This document shows, piece by piece, positions 1 to 11,765 of a DNA stretch of 64,000 nucleotides (positions are counted from its first letter, which is position 1; each line of letters opens with the position of its first letter). The translations under genes were made by a program, and so were the position numbers. Origin of the DNA: Ligula intestinalis (Eukaryota > Platyhelminthes > Cestoda > Diphyllobothriidea > Diphyllobothriidae); NCBI GenBank assembly GCA_036362985.1, contig JAYGXS010000004.1, positions 9,447,138-9,511,137 on the forward strand, read 5' to 3'. A model generated the notes under the pieces. That model did no database searches. It was given only the letters and a program-made list of their open reading frames with translations, and was not told the DNA's origin.

Positions 1-56
1 CATGTCCCGCGGTCACTCCTCTGGAGAAAGCCGATAACACTAAGAGCCTAGTCGGG

Positions 57-863
57 ATGGACAACAGTCCGTCTCCATCAGCACCGACAGCTCCCTGCAT
101 GCAATCTCACGCAAGAGGCAACTGCCGGCATAAAGTGGTGACTGAGTCTAAATTGAGCTTTCTTTACACTAATGCCCAGAGGCTTCCCTCAAAAATTGAT
201 GAACTCAAGGCAGTACTTTCGGAGCGAAAACTTGATGTACTTGCAATAACGGAAACATGGCTAAAAACAGAAATCGCAGATTCGGAGATTTCGATTCCAG
301 CATACCAGCTTTTCCGCAATGACCACCAAAACCGACAAGGAGGTGGGGTTGTCGTGTATGTCAGAACTAAAATCTCTGTTATAAAAAGAGAACACACCCT
401 AGCCTGGGAGTATGAGTCCATCTGGTTGAAGATCAAGAAGGCGAATTCACAGAACCTTGAATTCCTGGCCGTTTACCGGCCACCAAACATTTCGAGTGGA
501 GCCGACAACTCGCTCCTTGGTCTGGTGAAAGTAGGTGCTAGCCACCAGGAGGTTCTCATCGTTGGTGACTTCAACGACCCTGCAATTGAATGGAACAACC
601 TGACAGTGGAAGTGGCGTCAACTTCCTTTAGTTCCAAATTAATGGATCTCACGCTTGACCCATCTCTAGTTCAGAACGTTAAGGGCATAACCAGATTTCG
701 AGGAAACCAGCGGGCTACTTGTTTGGATCTCATTTTCACGAAGGATTCATCCTTCATAGATAAAGTGCATTCAAGTGCTCCGCTCGGTACGAGTGACCAT
801 ACGACGCTAATGTGGGATATCTCACTCCGTACTCAACGGCTGAGGATAACGGAGGACCAGTGA
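57..863 (+). pseudogene. LINE endonuclease domain (EEP fold), broken
   Basis: Encodes an endonuclease/exonuclease/phosphatase domain of 268 codons that would nick target DNA for target-primed reverse transcription. Visible family motifs in order: the N-terminal N-A-Q-R-L-P-S-K segment, D-V-L-A-I-T-E-T-W with the metal-binding Glu, G-G-G-V-V-V-Y-V, L-A-V-Y-R-P-P, V-G-D-F-N-D with the catalytic Asp/Asn, and S-D-H-T-T near the end with the catalytic Asp-His pair. All key residues are present, so the catalytic core is intact. The TGA closing the ORF is internal to the original protein, because the same frame continues into LINE-type sequence afterwards. The ORF start is not a genuine start; the original protein probably began further upstream. 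Confidence 0.85.
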
Positions 864-2950
864 AACATATGGAAGCCAGATCTAAATTCAATGAAGAATG
901 CACTATCGTCCGTGAATTGGGACTGCCTGCTCAAAGGGCATCCGGAGGAGGATTGGAGATTACTCAAGAGGGTTGCATTAGATCGGATTAAGCGCTTTTG
1001 TTCGGTGAAGGTACACAAGACGACTTGTCGTTCTGCCTGATTGACGAGAGACCTTAACGGGCAACTGAAGAAGAAGAATAGGAAATGGAAGTTATTCAGG
1101 AAAACTGGGTAGCCAGTACACCTCGAGGAATTCCGAAACCAAAGAAATGCAGTAAATAAATCAAATCGCCAGGCCAGAAAAAACTTTGAATCAAGAATCC
1201 TCCAACAGGCCGAAAAAAAACCCCAAAATTCTATTCCGCTATATTAACAGTAGAATAAAAACAAGGATCCTGTCACAGTACTAAAGAATGATGATGGCGG
1301 AAAAGTCGTTGAGAATGACGAGAAAGCCGAGTACTGTATCCGGTTCTTTGCCTCGGTATTCACTAAGGAAACCGAGCTTCATTTTGATAATGCCAACAGT
1401 GCTGTTGTAAACGCCAGTCCAGCGCTTCATTCTCGACGATTTCCAACATCTGTAGTTGAGAGGGAGCTGCAGAGCCTCAAAGAAGCAAAGTCATCCGGTC
1501 CAGACAATATACCAGCCAAGTTCTTGAAAGAATTGGCAAGCGAACTCTCAGAGCCCCTAGCACATATCTTTCGTTCTTCATTTGAACTAGGAAAACTGCC
1601 ATCCGAATGGAAAATGGCAAATATTTACCCGATATACAAGAGCAGAGCCCGAACGAAGGTCAACAATTACCGGTTCGTCAGCCTTACTTGCATTTGCTGT
1701 AAGGTGATGAAGACGATAATTAAGAAGACGACAATGAAGTTCTTGGAGGAGAACAACCTACTGTCAGGGCTCCAACACGGCTTCAGAAGGAACCATTCTT
1801 GCCTTTCCAGCCTTCTACTCTCATCTGAGCAGTGGATTCGCGCACTAGATGAAGATGGTAAGGTTGACGTCATCTATACGGACTTCAAGAAGGCATTCGA
1901 CAGCGTCCCACGTAAGCGTCTAATGTATAGATTGCCAGAAATTGGCATAAAGAGAAAAACCTGCTGGCATGGATTACAGATTTTCTCACAAGGCGATCGC
2001 AAACTGTGTGCATCGGTGACTCAAAGTCAAACCCTACGTCTGTGCTAAGTGGCGTCCTCCAAGGCTCTGTCTTCGGGCGGCTGTTTTTCCTGATCTATAT
2101 CAACGACTGTGTCAACGACCTGGGTTGCAGTGCTATCATGTTTGCCGACGACGTCAAACTCTGGAGAGCCATCAGGTCTGACGCCGATAGGAAAGCGCTT
2201 CAAGAGAGTCTCAATCGACTTAGCTGCTGGTCTGCTCGTTTGCTTTTAAACTTCAACATTAGTAAGTGTGTGGTTTTAAGACTCCGTACTAGAAGGACTG
2301 ATGAGGAGAACGATTCCCTCCAATACCTCCTCGATGGGCACCTGCTTTCAAATGTGAACGAACATAAGGATCTCGGTGTTCTAATAAATTTCTCACTTAA
2401 ACCACCTACTCAGTGTGTAAAGGCAGCTAAACAAGCGACACAGGTGCTGTTTGCGATTACGCGGGGATTCGTCAACATTGACAAGGAGCTCTTCAGGAAA
2501 ACCTACGGAGCGTTTGTTCGGTCCCACTTGGAGTATGCTGTCCAGGCCTGGCGTCCGTGGTTCAAGAAGGATTACCTGCACCTGGAACGAGTGCAGGCGA
2601 GGGCTACGAAGATGGTCAAGAATCTTGGTCATCTGCCTTATGAAGACAGATTGACCGAACTTGATCTTTTCCCTCTCAATTATAGGCAACTCCGCTGGGT
2701 CCTCATACAAACCTACCGTATTGTTAGAGGCCAAGACTGCGCCCTAGAATTTGATGATTTCTTCGAATTGGTTCGGACTGACCATCTGCCAGGTCATCCT
2801 TTAAAACTACAGAGGTAACCGGCCCGTATCGACGTTCGACGAAACGACTTCTCTCAGAGGGTCATTTTAGCGTGGAACGGACTCCCGGAAGACGTGGTCC
2901 TCTCAAATATTGTCACATTTTTTAACGCAAACTTGATTCTCATTTGCTGA
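864..2950 (+). pseudogene. LINE reverse transcriptase domain, frameshifted
   Basis: Continuation of the LINE ORF2. From 864 to about 1215 the frame of the endonuclease continues with three stops. The RT proper runs from about 1420. The fingers segment S-S-G-P-D-N-I-P precedes codon 1524. Motif A (Y-T-D-F-K-K-A-F-D) lies near 1875-1905 with the first catalytic Asp. After a one-base shift near 1957 the frame continues through L-Q-G-S-V and motif C (F-A-D-D) near 2140-2155. The C-terminal thumb region (R-S-H-L-E-Y-A-V, then F-D-D-F-F-E-L) reaches 2818 and, after another shift, ends at 2950. Both catalytic motifs survive, but at least three frameshifts and several stops make the copy non-functional. 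Confidence 0.85.
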
Positions 2951-3150
2951 GAAACTGTGGCAGATAAAATGAACAAAGTCTCAGTAGCAGAATCTTGCAA
3001 CTGGCTCACACTTATCGCTGATGTTTAGCCTACATTTGTACATTTGTATTATGTACTATTGTTACGGTGGACATATTATGCGATTTTGGTTATAAATAGG
3101 GAGCTCAAGGGCGAAAGCCTTCTTCCCTTAATAAAGTGACTTAAAGTTAC

Positions 3151-3557
3151 TTAACTGAGTTGCCGATTTCAAGTCGGCCATCGATTCCACGGTTTACTAA
3201 TTTTTTTGGGGCCACCTGTTACCATCAAACTCAGTGATTGTGAAAAGCAATCCTGCTAAGGTTGAACGCACAATAGCTTAGAATCGTCATTCGTATGACC
3301 ATTTATGTAAGTTGTACGATTATTCCTATTTATTGTTGCTTATGATACATCCACTAATGTCATTCATTTTCGATGGCTTTGAGAACTTAGTGCATATAAA
3401 TCCATTAAAATAGACCAGGTATTAAATAAATAACAAAAATTGGCAACAATTTATCGTACACTTTATTCAATAGTGACCTTTAGCTAGAGCGTAATCTGTG
3501 TTTAGCTGCATTGTTATAATCAGGTTGTTTTACACTTTTTGTTTCGAATTTTACGAA
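3151..3557. other. Region upstream of the glucuronosyltransferase; no gene seen
   Basis: AT-rich sequence between the end of the LINE and the first coding exon. It should hold the promoter and 5' UTR of the downstream gene. I see no convincing TATA box and no spliced-leader acceptor that I could defend. The in-frame codons before ATG 3558 stay open back to GTG 3498 but contain no ATG, which supports 3558 as the start. Confidence 0.4.
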
Positions 3558-3787
3558 ATGCATGTTAAGTCGCTCTTTTTTATCGCGACTGTATTTGTCG
3601 TGGGCCTATTATTCATTTACGGAAGGATAGACTTCCAAGTTAATATCCAGAAGACTTTTATCTTCGTTATCACACCAACCTACTACAGACTTACTCAAAA
3701 GCCTGAATTAATTCGATTATGTTCTACGTTTTCTCACATTCCTGACTTGCGGTGGATTATTGTTGAGGATTCGCCGAAAAAAACAGA
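3558..3787 (+). CDS. B3GAT: Beta-1,3-glucuronosyltransferase, exon 1
   Basis: First coding exon of a Golgi type II glycosyltransferase of family GT43, which transfers glucuronic acid from UDP-GlcA to a terminal galactose (proteoglycan linker region, or HNK-1-type glycans). The start is ATG 3558, with a purine at -3; no earlier in-frame ATG exists. Residues 1-4 are a tiny cytoplasmic tail, about 5-21 form the membrane anchor (S-L-F-F-I-A-T-V-F-V-V-G-L-L), and the stem is very short. The catalytic domain begins at about residue 33 with the family hallmark V-I-T-P-T-Y, then Q-K-P-E-L-I-R-L and W-I-I-V-E-D. The exon ends at 3787, before GTAAGT, in phase 2; joining to exon 2 completes an Asp codon. 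At 280 residues the protein is shorter than the human enzymes (about 335), mainly in the stem. Confidence 0.93.
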
Positions 3788-6700
3788 GTAAGTTTTTCTT
3801 AGGAATATTTTAAAATTTTAATTCAGCTTAATATAGTCCCTCCTGAGTGATCATATTTTGATTCTTTAACCGCAAGAAGCTGTGCATTATATGTTTGATA
3901 ATTTAAAACTTTTATATTTTTTGAACATATTTAATGCCCTGATTTTTAGTTTAAACAACCGTGACGTTCATATGTTTAGCAAATTTTTTTAAGAATGCTG
4001 CTCAACTATAGGACTAACCATAACAACATACATTTTGTTCTTGTGAGGCGTGGAAACTGTTCAATAAATGAATGTTTCTTTTGTTTTGTGTACTTACTTA
4101 TCGTTTTTGTTTTTTATGAAACTTCTTTAAATATTTTTAAATAAGATATCGATTAGATCTTTTTCACAGAGAATGCTGAACATTGTATATTATAGGTGTA
4201 TATATTTTTAGCGTGTGGGCAAATTCCGACAGTAACATTCCTTTGGCTCATTTTTACCTTAATAACAGCTAGAGTTTCTTAAGATAAGATTTATTGGCTG
4301 GATTATTGTGGTTTCATAAACCTTTCTGGAAATTTAACTGTAGCATTTGAATTTTGTTTCATTTTTTTATTCCATGACAATCCTCGTCTGGTAAAAACAA
4401 TAATATAATTTACACAAAGAAAATTCTTTATTGACTTTCCACCACATTTTACTTCACTTTTAGGTCATTTTTAATTTCTTGAGTCTTTTACATAACGCTT
4501 AAACGCTATTCAACTTTATCTTTGAGTTAACTTAATTTCAATGCTTTTGCTGCTGTCACCAACTAGTTACCTGTACTATACACCAAACAGTTTATTTTTC
4601 TGAATAGTTCTGACGAATTATCTTTAAAGTTAAAACCATTTTTTCGACAAGCTACGAAAAATAACGCCAGCAAACTAAGCTAGATGATTTTTCTGCGTCA
4701 AAAACGTGGTCTGGTATCCGCATGTCATAAAAAGCAATTATGGACCTTAAAAGTTTACCCAGATTCCACTTGCTTGGACAGTCATCCCTCGCAAAAGCAC
4801 ACTTCAATTGATTTTGGATTGGTATACAAACATGACAACATATTAATCTGAAATTTCTCCCAGTGTAGAACAGTAAATTTAAAATAATTTTGCTACCTTA
4901 TTTCAGCATACTTTAAATCATTTTACGTATTAATTATTACTCTTAAGTAACATAAAATAGGCGAGGCTTACACATACAATGCGTTCATAAAGACAAACAT
5001 ATGAGAGATTATAAAGGCGGCATGTTCATAAGAATTTTGAGTGTTTATAATAATTAAGAATGGATAAAAAAATATAAAATATGCGTTTTATTTTGATACG
5101 TTTCATTTTTTGCGGGGTTCTGGATAGTAATTCTGTGCTCAAGCACAGATCCGTAAAAATTATATTGTCTACAACAAGTGTTTAGTTTTAGTGCTGTAAG
5201 ATAACCCTTGAAAATGAGCGTCTCTCTGATAGCCTTGCAGCTAGGCTTTATCAGCCTTTGACTTATGTCATGTCGTTTTTATATAAATGATGAAAACTTT
5301 GCTAAGAGATCTTGAAATTTTGCTCTTAAATATCAATTGTCATAGCAAGCTCTCTAATTTCCTTAATGAGCAATTTAGTTTAGAGTTTTTTTCCAGACGT
5401 ATTATTACATTTCATGATAGTTAAAAAGGACATTATTTATTGTTCACATTGCGAAAAGGTTAAATGGGATAGCGATTTTGTGAACTGTTTTCTATTGCTA
5501 AATCAAAGTGTAACTAGTTCATCCTGCTGTCGCTAGAGAATAACTCAAGAATAATAACCTGCGTGAGTTTCTTCATTCTACAAACTCTAAGAACATTGCG
5601 TTTCGTTTTGCCTTATGCATGAACAGACAAGGTCACTACCACTCCCATTGACAGTTCTTAAATCTTCGTGCTTGGGAAACTTAAGGAATCAGAGTCCCTG
5701 TAAAATGGCAGCCAGGTCAACGACATCAAAACTTCGGAAAATACTAAATAATTCGAATGCGTATAAGCCCAAAAACGATCAAGGAGAAAACCCACCTTAT
5801 TTATTGCGTAAAGAATCCTCGCAGAGCAATTGAAAATCCGAAACGGTTAAGTGAGTTATACAGAGAGTCATCTTTCACTTAAGGTTGCATGGTTCTTTGA
5901 AAGCACTAGTGGAGTTTAGTTTGACCGTGTATGGTTCTTGGACATTAAACATGGACCGAAAGTATTGCACATGAGCAGCATAAAAATGTTAGTCGATGTT
6001 AAATTTTACACTGGACATTCTGTTGACATTCAAAATGTGCGTGTTTTCCTTTAATTTACTTTATTTAACAAAGAAAAGCAAGCCTTTAAAAACCCTGCTT
6101 ACAAACTAATGCTGGTAATTCATGCCTATGCTGCAGACCGATATGGGTACGTTATAACAAGCACTGATGACTACCAAATATATGGTAATTCAGTAAAATT
6201 TCAGTAATTATTCTTTTAAAGATCTCATCTATTTCAGCAAGAAAAACCGATGGAAGTAGTTTATTTTAATTTACAGTTACTAGCTGGGAAAATAAGTTGG
6301 CAAGCACTTCAAATTTGGCGTATTTTTTCTTCTTTTAGTGCTAATATCCTCAGAAATATGTCATTGTTCAAATAAAAAAATTTGCCATCTGAAGAGCACA
6401 GTATACTCTTCATATCTCCTCTGCATTTCCTATAGGAGAAAAGAACAAGTTTGAGTACTTCTCGTCGACCCTGATATCACTAGTCTGAGCGCCCTTCTTT
6501 AAAATTTCTCAAGCAGCGGGTAATACAGTTTAATCTAGGCGTATTATGTCTGAAAGCAATACTCAAATACCAGCTGGACAAGTTTTTCAAAAGACGCGAT
6601 GATAACTTTTATTTTAAAGAAACAAAACTTATCTGATTACTCCAAGAATGCCCATATTCTACTTTGCAATTTGGGCATAATGCGCTAATGGTTTGAGGAT

Positions 6701-6927
6701 GGGCGTCATGCACACATAACAAGATCCTTTATCTCATTGATTTGCTCAAAAGGATGACCCTCAATGATGCAGCTGGTGTATTTGTAAGAACTTCTTAAGT
6801 ACTTCCATTAAACGAAGTTTGTTAGGCCATTCCATTATTTTTTACCATGCTGCTTCTAATTGCACAAAATAGTATCTCCTGCTCATACGCATTTGTTAGA
6901 CTTAACTATTGTTCTCCTACCTTACAG
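3788..6927 (+). other. Intron 1 of the glucuronosyltransferase
   Basis: 3.1 kb AT-rich intron with GTAAGT donor and a pyrimidine-rich CTTACAG acceptor at 6921-6927. I recognise no transposon, RNA gene or long repeat here. The open frame at 5615-5833 matches nothing I know and has no other sign of being coding. Confidence 0.85.
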
Positions 6928-7135
6928 CCTAGTAACAAAATTTACAAAGGAATGCAAAGTCCAGATCACTCATTTATTCGCAACTACACCCAACATAACT
7001 ACGCGTGTTAAGGGCAGTAACCAACGAAACAGGGCTCTGCAGTGGATAAGAGATAATGTGAAGGCAGGGAAACTGAAAGGTGTGGTGTACTTTGCGGACG
7101 ATGACAACACCTACAACCCAAGAGTCTTTGAAGAG
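6928..7135 (+). CDS. B3GAT: Beta-1,3-glucuronosyltransferase, exon 2
   Basis: Second exon, protein residues 77 (split codon) to 146. It carries the nucleotide-sugar binding core: R-N-R-A-L-Q-W-I-R, then G-V-V-Y-F-A-D-D-D-N-T-Y. The three Asp at residues 134-136 are the DXD-type motif that holds Mn2+ and UDP in GT43 enzymes. The acceptor is CTTACAG before 6928; the donor GTAATC follows GAG 7133-7135, phase 0. The splice joins the family segment F-E-E directly to M-R-T-T at the start of exon 3, exactly where human enzymes read F-E-E-M-R-x-T, so the exon boundary is firmly placed. Confidence 0.94.
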
Positions 7136-7364
7136 GTAATCAACACCCCACCCTGTTTGCTCACATTTTGGCAATATTAAGTGTATGGAAGCACCAGTTC
7201 GAGGCCCTAATTGAATTTAAAATTTCATTGCCTCGTACCAGTGCAATATATATATTTGATAGAATTGAGGTCAGGAATGTTGGCATAGGAAAAAGGTGCT
7301 GTTAAGGCCGCAGCCGGAAGGTTAACTGTGGTTTAAAAAATAAAGTATTGTCGTAAGCCAAATT

Positions 7365-7690
7365 CGACTTATATTCTCTATGAACAGTGAATACAGGCAT
7401 TATATTGCAAAATTGGGTCAACTAGATTATTAAAATCTACCAACCCCCTTATAATTAAGTGAGCCTAGTAGTCATTCTGGTAGGAAATCCTGCTTGTACA
7501 GTCAGGTTACTGCATCCGTAATGGTAGATTCCATACGAGCTGTTTAATCTATCCAAATGTGATTAAATTCAAATTTTCAGCGTGCCTTCTTAGCTCAATG
7601 TTAGTGGGTTCGACTCCCACCAAGGCCGGGAATTATTCACAACCGGGTGAACTGAATTATTAAAATTAACTCAAACCCCTGTTATACTTA
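7365..7690 (+). repeat. tRNA-derived SINE, family S
   Basis: Contains a tRNA-like box: an A-box-like TTAGCTCAATG followed almost directly by a B box GGGTTCGACTCCCACC (about 7588-7622), with the anticodon arm missing. The flanking body (GTCATTCTGGTAGGAAATCC, then a tail around ATTATTAAAATTAACTC) is shared with the minus-strand copies at 12355-12815 and 16800-17040. The tail motif appears twice (7410-7460 and 7645-7680), as if two units were joined head to tail. tRNA-derived SINEs are transcribed by RNA polymerase III from these internal boxes. Confidence 0.7.
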
Positions 7691-7941
7691 CAGAAGAAAA
7701 AATTCCTTGGTGGTTTTATCATTACATTCTGCCGATGAAAGTCGAATTCCTTCATCCATTTTCTCAGCATATGCGAGGAGAACATTGACAAATATTACCT
7801 CTCAATAGTCCTAGGGGACACATGATGGTACCTTTTTAGGGTAATCCTAATAAAGCCATTCTGTACCTTGATAAGGTTAAGTTCCAGAGGCCTGTACATA
7901 AACTCGAAAGAGGAATACGGTCAAACATCATCAGAACAGAA

Positions 7942-8145
7942 AAGAAGACAACTCGATCGCTGCAACAATACTTTTATTTGCGTGATATTTTGAGATCCAT
8001 CGCGGATTCGTCCTCAGAGATATAATCAGTGCGCATTAGCAGATACTGCCCACTGATTATTTCTCTGATGATGAGTCCATAATGGATCTTGAAGCGTTAG
8101 GTGAATAAAAGTATTGTCCTTGTGATCGATTTCTCTTGTTTTTAA
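7942..8145. mobile_element. PLE family A terminal repeats, inverted pair
   Basis: Two copies of the family A Penelope terminal repeat (pLTR) lie back to back: a minus-strand copy at about 7942-8035 and a plus-strand copy at about 8050-8145. Both share the CTGATGA-like hammerhead core and a GAATAAAAGTATTG tail that ends in a CTTCTT-rich segment. The minus copy reads CTGAGGA and has lost GAAAC. The plus copy keeps CTGATGATGA and reads GAAGCGTT. No coding sequence remains between them. Confidence 0.75.
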
Positions 8146-8194
8146 TAACTTCCTGGTAGTCGCTTGTTCGTTTGCATTGGCAATCAATAGAAGC

Positions 8195-8620
8195 AGTATG
8201 TTTATTGTCTTGAGCTTTCATACTCGTACGGGAGTTCACCATCACACGTAACAACAGAAACAGAACGGAGCAATTTTCAGAGCTAGTAGACGCATGGTTG
8301 AAATTGACTGCGCAGAGCTGTGTACGCTGGCCGCAAAGCGATGCACCGATTGATTCACTTCCCATCCGTTGATCAGGCCTTACTTAGTTTTCGGCTTGTC
8401 GTGTTTTCGGTATGGGAGACTATCTTTACGGCTACGAAGTTGATCCCATGGCCTGGTTTTACTAGGTGTCAGCTGCATTTTTCGAAAAACTGTCGCCCCC
8501 TCGTATAGCCAGTTTATGTCCATGTATGCGCTGCCAGCACTACTACCTCTGAGACAATTCCATCTTCGCAAAAGACAACCTCCTGCGGAAGCGCCATACG
8601 GTGGGCGGAGCATTAGGGAG
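8195..8620 (-). mobile_element. PLE family B fragment (endonuclease 3' part plus terminal repeat)
   Basis: On the minus strand, about 8615-8300 encodes a degraded GIY-YIG endonuclease C-terminus resembling the family B protein at 59745-60623 (x-H-x-H-K-L-A-I-R-x-G-D), with stops. It is followed at about 8285-8200 by the family B terminal repeat, where an ACTC/GAGT hairpin sits between a TGATGG remnant of the hammerhead core and GAAAGCTC, then CAATAAACA. 5'-truncated and dead. Confidence 0.65.
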
Positions 8621-9145
8621 GTGCGCCATTACTACTGTATAGCGAAGTAAACTTTTTGGCAGTGCCTAGTGCCTGCGTTCTCTCTGTATATACCCGCACT
8701 CACTTTGCTAAGATGACAAAAACAGCGTCAAGCTGGGCCGAGCTGGACTGGCGCAAAGTTAAACAGTTCGCAGTTAATCGACCCTTGACCACTGCAAATG
8801 CATGGACCACACAAAACCGACTTCGTATAACCTGATGGCCGTCGTTTTTACTGGTGCTGATAACAGAAGCCGACTGAATGGCTTGGAGAAATTCGCTTGG
8901 ACCTCTGTAATCACCCGCCAAGGTTAGGCGTGGTCCAAATGGTGCCTAAAATCAACAAAATGCGCGATGACTACGCTACTTATTCTGTTGGCTATGTTGA
9001 AATACGGGCATCCCAAGATATTTAATTGAGACGAGAAAAACTTCTTTGGGAATCTCGGAGCTTTGATGTGTGAATTTTCGAGGCTGGTTCCCCAGCTCGT
9101 CGTCGGACTATGTAATGTGTACAGGAACAATTACCTTCATTAACC
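8621..9145. other. No feature recognised
   Basis: Intronic sequence between two PLE fragments. The short plus-strand frame starting at ATG 8713 closes after about 41 codons and is discussed under rejected items. It probably contains more PLE decay, but nothing is strong enough to name. Confidence 0.4.
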
Positions 9146-9782
9146 GCGTCTTACGTCAATAGGCGTTGCATACATTCCGTCATCCTGCCGTGGTTGGCCA
9201 CGCGTGTTGAACTTTGGCCTTGAGATAATTATAGCTCGCGTCCAGCTCGATATGCCTGTCCATGCATACCTCATTTGAGTGCATTGCCTCCAGGCATTCA
9301 CGGCCTGTACTGGTTGGGCAAGAGCCAAAAATCCATGTGTTCGCCCACGCAAATTTGTGACCAGTTTCTAATGTGTGTATGGCCCCCTGGGATATATGGT
9401 CTCGTCTTCTGACCGCCAATTGATGTTCGTGTATGCAAAATGAGGCACATTTTCCAGCTTGGCCACAATAAACTGCATCACAACTGGTACATGGGATCTT
9501 GTAGACACCACCTTTTCTTTCATAATAGCTAACCCTGTCCTTAGGGTGTAGAAGCTGTGAGCGCAAGGTGGTTGCGAGCTGGTGTGCCACTTTTAGCTGA
9601 TATTTTCTTAGTTGTCCCTCAAAAAGCTCAGATACGTTTTTCACGTAAGGGGGAGTTCTCCAGGTTATTGCTCTGGTAGCCTGGGCGGCATTATTATTTG
9701 AAAGTTCCCTTTGTTTCATGAACTGATGCACGAAGTTTCTTGGATATCTATTTTTTGAGATAAGTTGGAAGAGGTATTTCAT
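9146..9782 (-). pseudogene. PLE linker and GIY-YIG endonuclease fragment
   Basis: Reads on the minus strand as the C-terminal third of a Penelope-like polyprotein. The RT-to-endonuclease linker shows P-P-Y-V-K-N-V-S-E and T-T-L-R-S-Q-L-L-H-P-K-D, which is diagnostic for PLEs. It is followed by the GIY-YIG nuclease: G-G-V-Y-K-I-P-C, a C-x2-C pair, then Y-C-G-Q-A-G-K where most elements have Y-x-G-E-T-G, and H-E-H-Q-L-A-V-R-R. The tail (D-x-H-I-E-L-D-A-S-Y) matches the usual PLE end. About 200 codons are open. The apparent ATG at 9782 is internal to the original ORF; the RT part upstream on this strand is not recognisable. Confidence 0.85.
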
Positions 9783-10439
9783 TTATGCTTGGTAACTTTC
9801 TTCATCAGAGCAGTGGGTTACTTATATACATTGGTTATATATGTGTCACTGCAAAAAAAAATTGCGTGCCATCCTTAAGGCTTTAAATATTCTAAATTTT
9901 TAATTACAACTGACAGAGGGGAACCATAAGCGAGTGTGGTGAAACTCAGGGCTCCCATTGCAATCTGTAGCGTCTAAGAAATGAATATACTCGGATTACT
10001 AAAATCATCAAGTTTTAGATGAAAAGCTTGAGGCAACTGTGTGAAGGACGTTTTATATACAGAACTTCCAATTGCTGTCTAAGGGGTTATTGGCCATTGG
10101 CGAAGCCAGGGCTAGTGTTGACTGCGTACAGTCAGGTCTGAGAGAGAATGAAGCAGTGGTGGCAGCTGCTTAAGTAGGATTGCTGCACAGGTTTACGTGT
10201 TCTCCAATCGATGTGTATGACATTCCAGAGAGTTTTCGTGTCTGGTGGCGTAGGGTTTGCCGTCCAAGGCTGGGAAAGGAGCGTACCAAATTGATATTTG
10301 GACAGTCGCGATTACCTGGACGCATGTATTTGTATCCAAGTGTGTGCAGGCCAGCGCTTCTGAAAACACTTACTGCGTTATTGGATGACCTTGACTCAGC
10401 TAGTCTTGAAGAAGGACGTCGGGAAAAACAATGCTGGCG
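9783..10439. other. Unassigned intronic stretch
   Basis: No recognisable coding domain. The segment near 9940-9960 (TGAAACTCAGGGCTCC) recurs at 14223-14238, so part of this is the flank of the family F repeat. An open frame at 10180-10509 has no known motif and no in-frame support. Confidence 0.4.
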
Positions 10440-11130
10440 TATCTACAGGTCACATAGCTCAGACAGCCAAAATGCTGGCTCTACTGAGGCCTTTCCGTTG
10501 CTTTCATGAGGTAAAATCCCACAAAGTCCGTTGCGTTTTTAAAAATTGGGTCAAATGAATGAAACGAGCAACTAGCAGTTCCGAGGAGCCCGAATTACAG
10601 ACTGAACACCCAGCTCCAAATCAGGATGTTGGAGACTTGCTTTTTTTCTAATAACCGCGACCTCTCCTGGATTTGTGGTATTCTGGCACATCTGGGTTCG
10701 TCGGGGTCCAAAATATGCCCAGTATCAACAATATGCGCGAAAATGGCACTGCTTTTACTCTAACGTTCGCCCTCATACATTCCTTTCGATAGTCGCTTAC
10801 ACGTGAGAATAAAATCATCACCTTTGCATGTGCAATTAAAGGAGTAAATGCACGTTCATGTAGTCCGGACTGGCGACATATCGATACCTTCGCCTTGAAA
10901 AATACCCATCGTCGAGAGTAATACCGCAGATATTTCTGCCGAGCACACCTGGCAGATGGCTTGGTTAAAGCGCCTACTTAGTGTTTTCACAGAAGCGCCT
11001 TGCAAGGTACTTAAACAAACAGAATTTTCTTTCCCGCATTCGGTGTGGTGAGTTTTTGTGGTCGCCCGATACTCCTGTTTGCAAATCTTCGTCAGGCTTT
11101 GCATCCTAACGAAGCAGGTCTTCTTTAAAT
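10440..11130 (-). mobile_element. PLE family F 3' region with GIY-YIG endonuclease and tRNA-like end
   Basis: Minus-strand reading of 11104-10640 gives, with stops, a degraded nuclease of the type common in schistosome-like PLEs: R-R-F-N-Q-A-I-C before the domain, C-I-Y-S-F-N-C-T-C (the GIY half), a C-K-R-L-S-K-G-M-Y-E segment, and I-F-A-H-I-V-D-T-G-H near the end. The 3' UTR side (10440-10640) is shared with 14225-14515 and includes, on the plus strand, a tRNA-like stretch (CACATAGCTCAGA to GGTAAAATCCCAC). The only open frame is 10856-11104; the rest is broken. Confidence 0.65.
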
Positions 11131-11765
11131 ATCAGGTAACGCTGTTCGCTAATCATTTTAAAGTTTTTGCGCCGCACAACGGTCTAGTGCGTACTTTTTT
11201 TGAAACTTTACGATATTATCAAGGTGCGTACATTTTTCAGACCATATTTTCTTCTATTGACGGTCCTCCAAATGCTGCCGTCAGGTTTTCTGATTAGGGG
11301 AACGCCCTAACGGGGGCAAGATTGCCGTTTCAATTTCCAACTTGAATTTGCTGAGTTGCCTGAGTTGCAACCTTCAAGTCGCCAGTTACGTCGGGTATTC
11401 GTACAATACACGAGCTATTTACAACAAGAGTCGTTGTGTTCGAAGGAGGGTTACACGAAGCAAAGAGCCCCGCACACACAGGCGGCAGTTGAACATGCGC
11501 TCCAATTGGTGGACGAAACTCAGAAAGAGGTCGGCTGAGTCAGTGTCATTTTAAGTTTGGCGCAGATCAAAGGAAGCTTCATTGCGAGATGTCCAAGTTT
11601 CAACTTTTGGCGAATCCCACGAAAATATGAGCACTGTTTCTCAGAAGAAATATGAACATGGCAAAGACCACGTAACAAGCAGGATTTAATGACATCAAAC
11701 AATTTCGTGACCTCGTATTCAATTGTGTATGGTCGTTGCGTATTAATAAGATAAAATAAACTGAT

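Larger units (their letters stand above)
1..3150 (+). mobile_element. CR1/Jockey-type LINE, decayed, 5' part outside window
   Basis: A non-LTR retrotransposon whose second ORF (apurinic endonuclease followed by reverse transcriptase) fills most of this stretch. The endonuclease and the first part of the RT lie in one frame, interrupted by stops that look like single substitutions (for example TGA at 861-863), followed by frameshifts near 1215, 1957 and 2818. The coding remnant ends at TGA 2948-2950. A short 3' UTR follows with an AATAAA-like run near 3130 and ends around 3150; no clear terminal repeat or target duplication was seen. The element begins upstream of the window. It is a dead copy. 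The family assignment (CR1-like) rests on the domain order and on the motifs of the two domains described separately. Confidence 0.85.

Noticed and set aside
3498..3557. N-terminal extension of the glucuronosyltransferase
   Set aside because: The codon at 3498 is GTG and no in-frame ATG lies before 3558, which has a fair Kozak context and directly precedes the membrane anchor.
8713..8838. Small plus-strand ORF resembling the N-terminus of group II intron reverse transcriptases (A-E-L-D-W-R-K-V-K)
   Set aside because: Similarity covers about 15 residues only, nothing of RT or maturase follows, and the region lies among PLE debris.
10180..10509. 109-codon ORF as a gene
   Set aside because: No domain, no splice context, and it runs into the tRNA-like part of the family F repeat.
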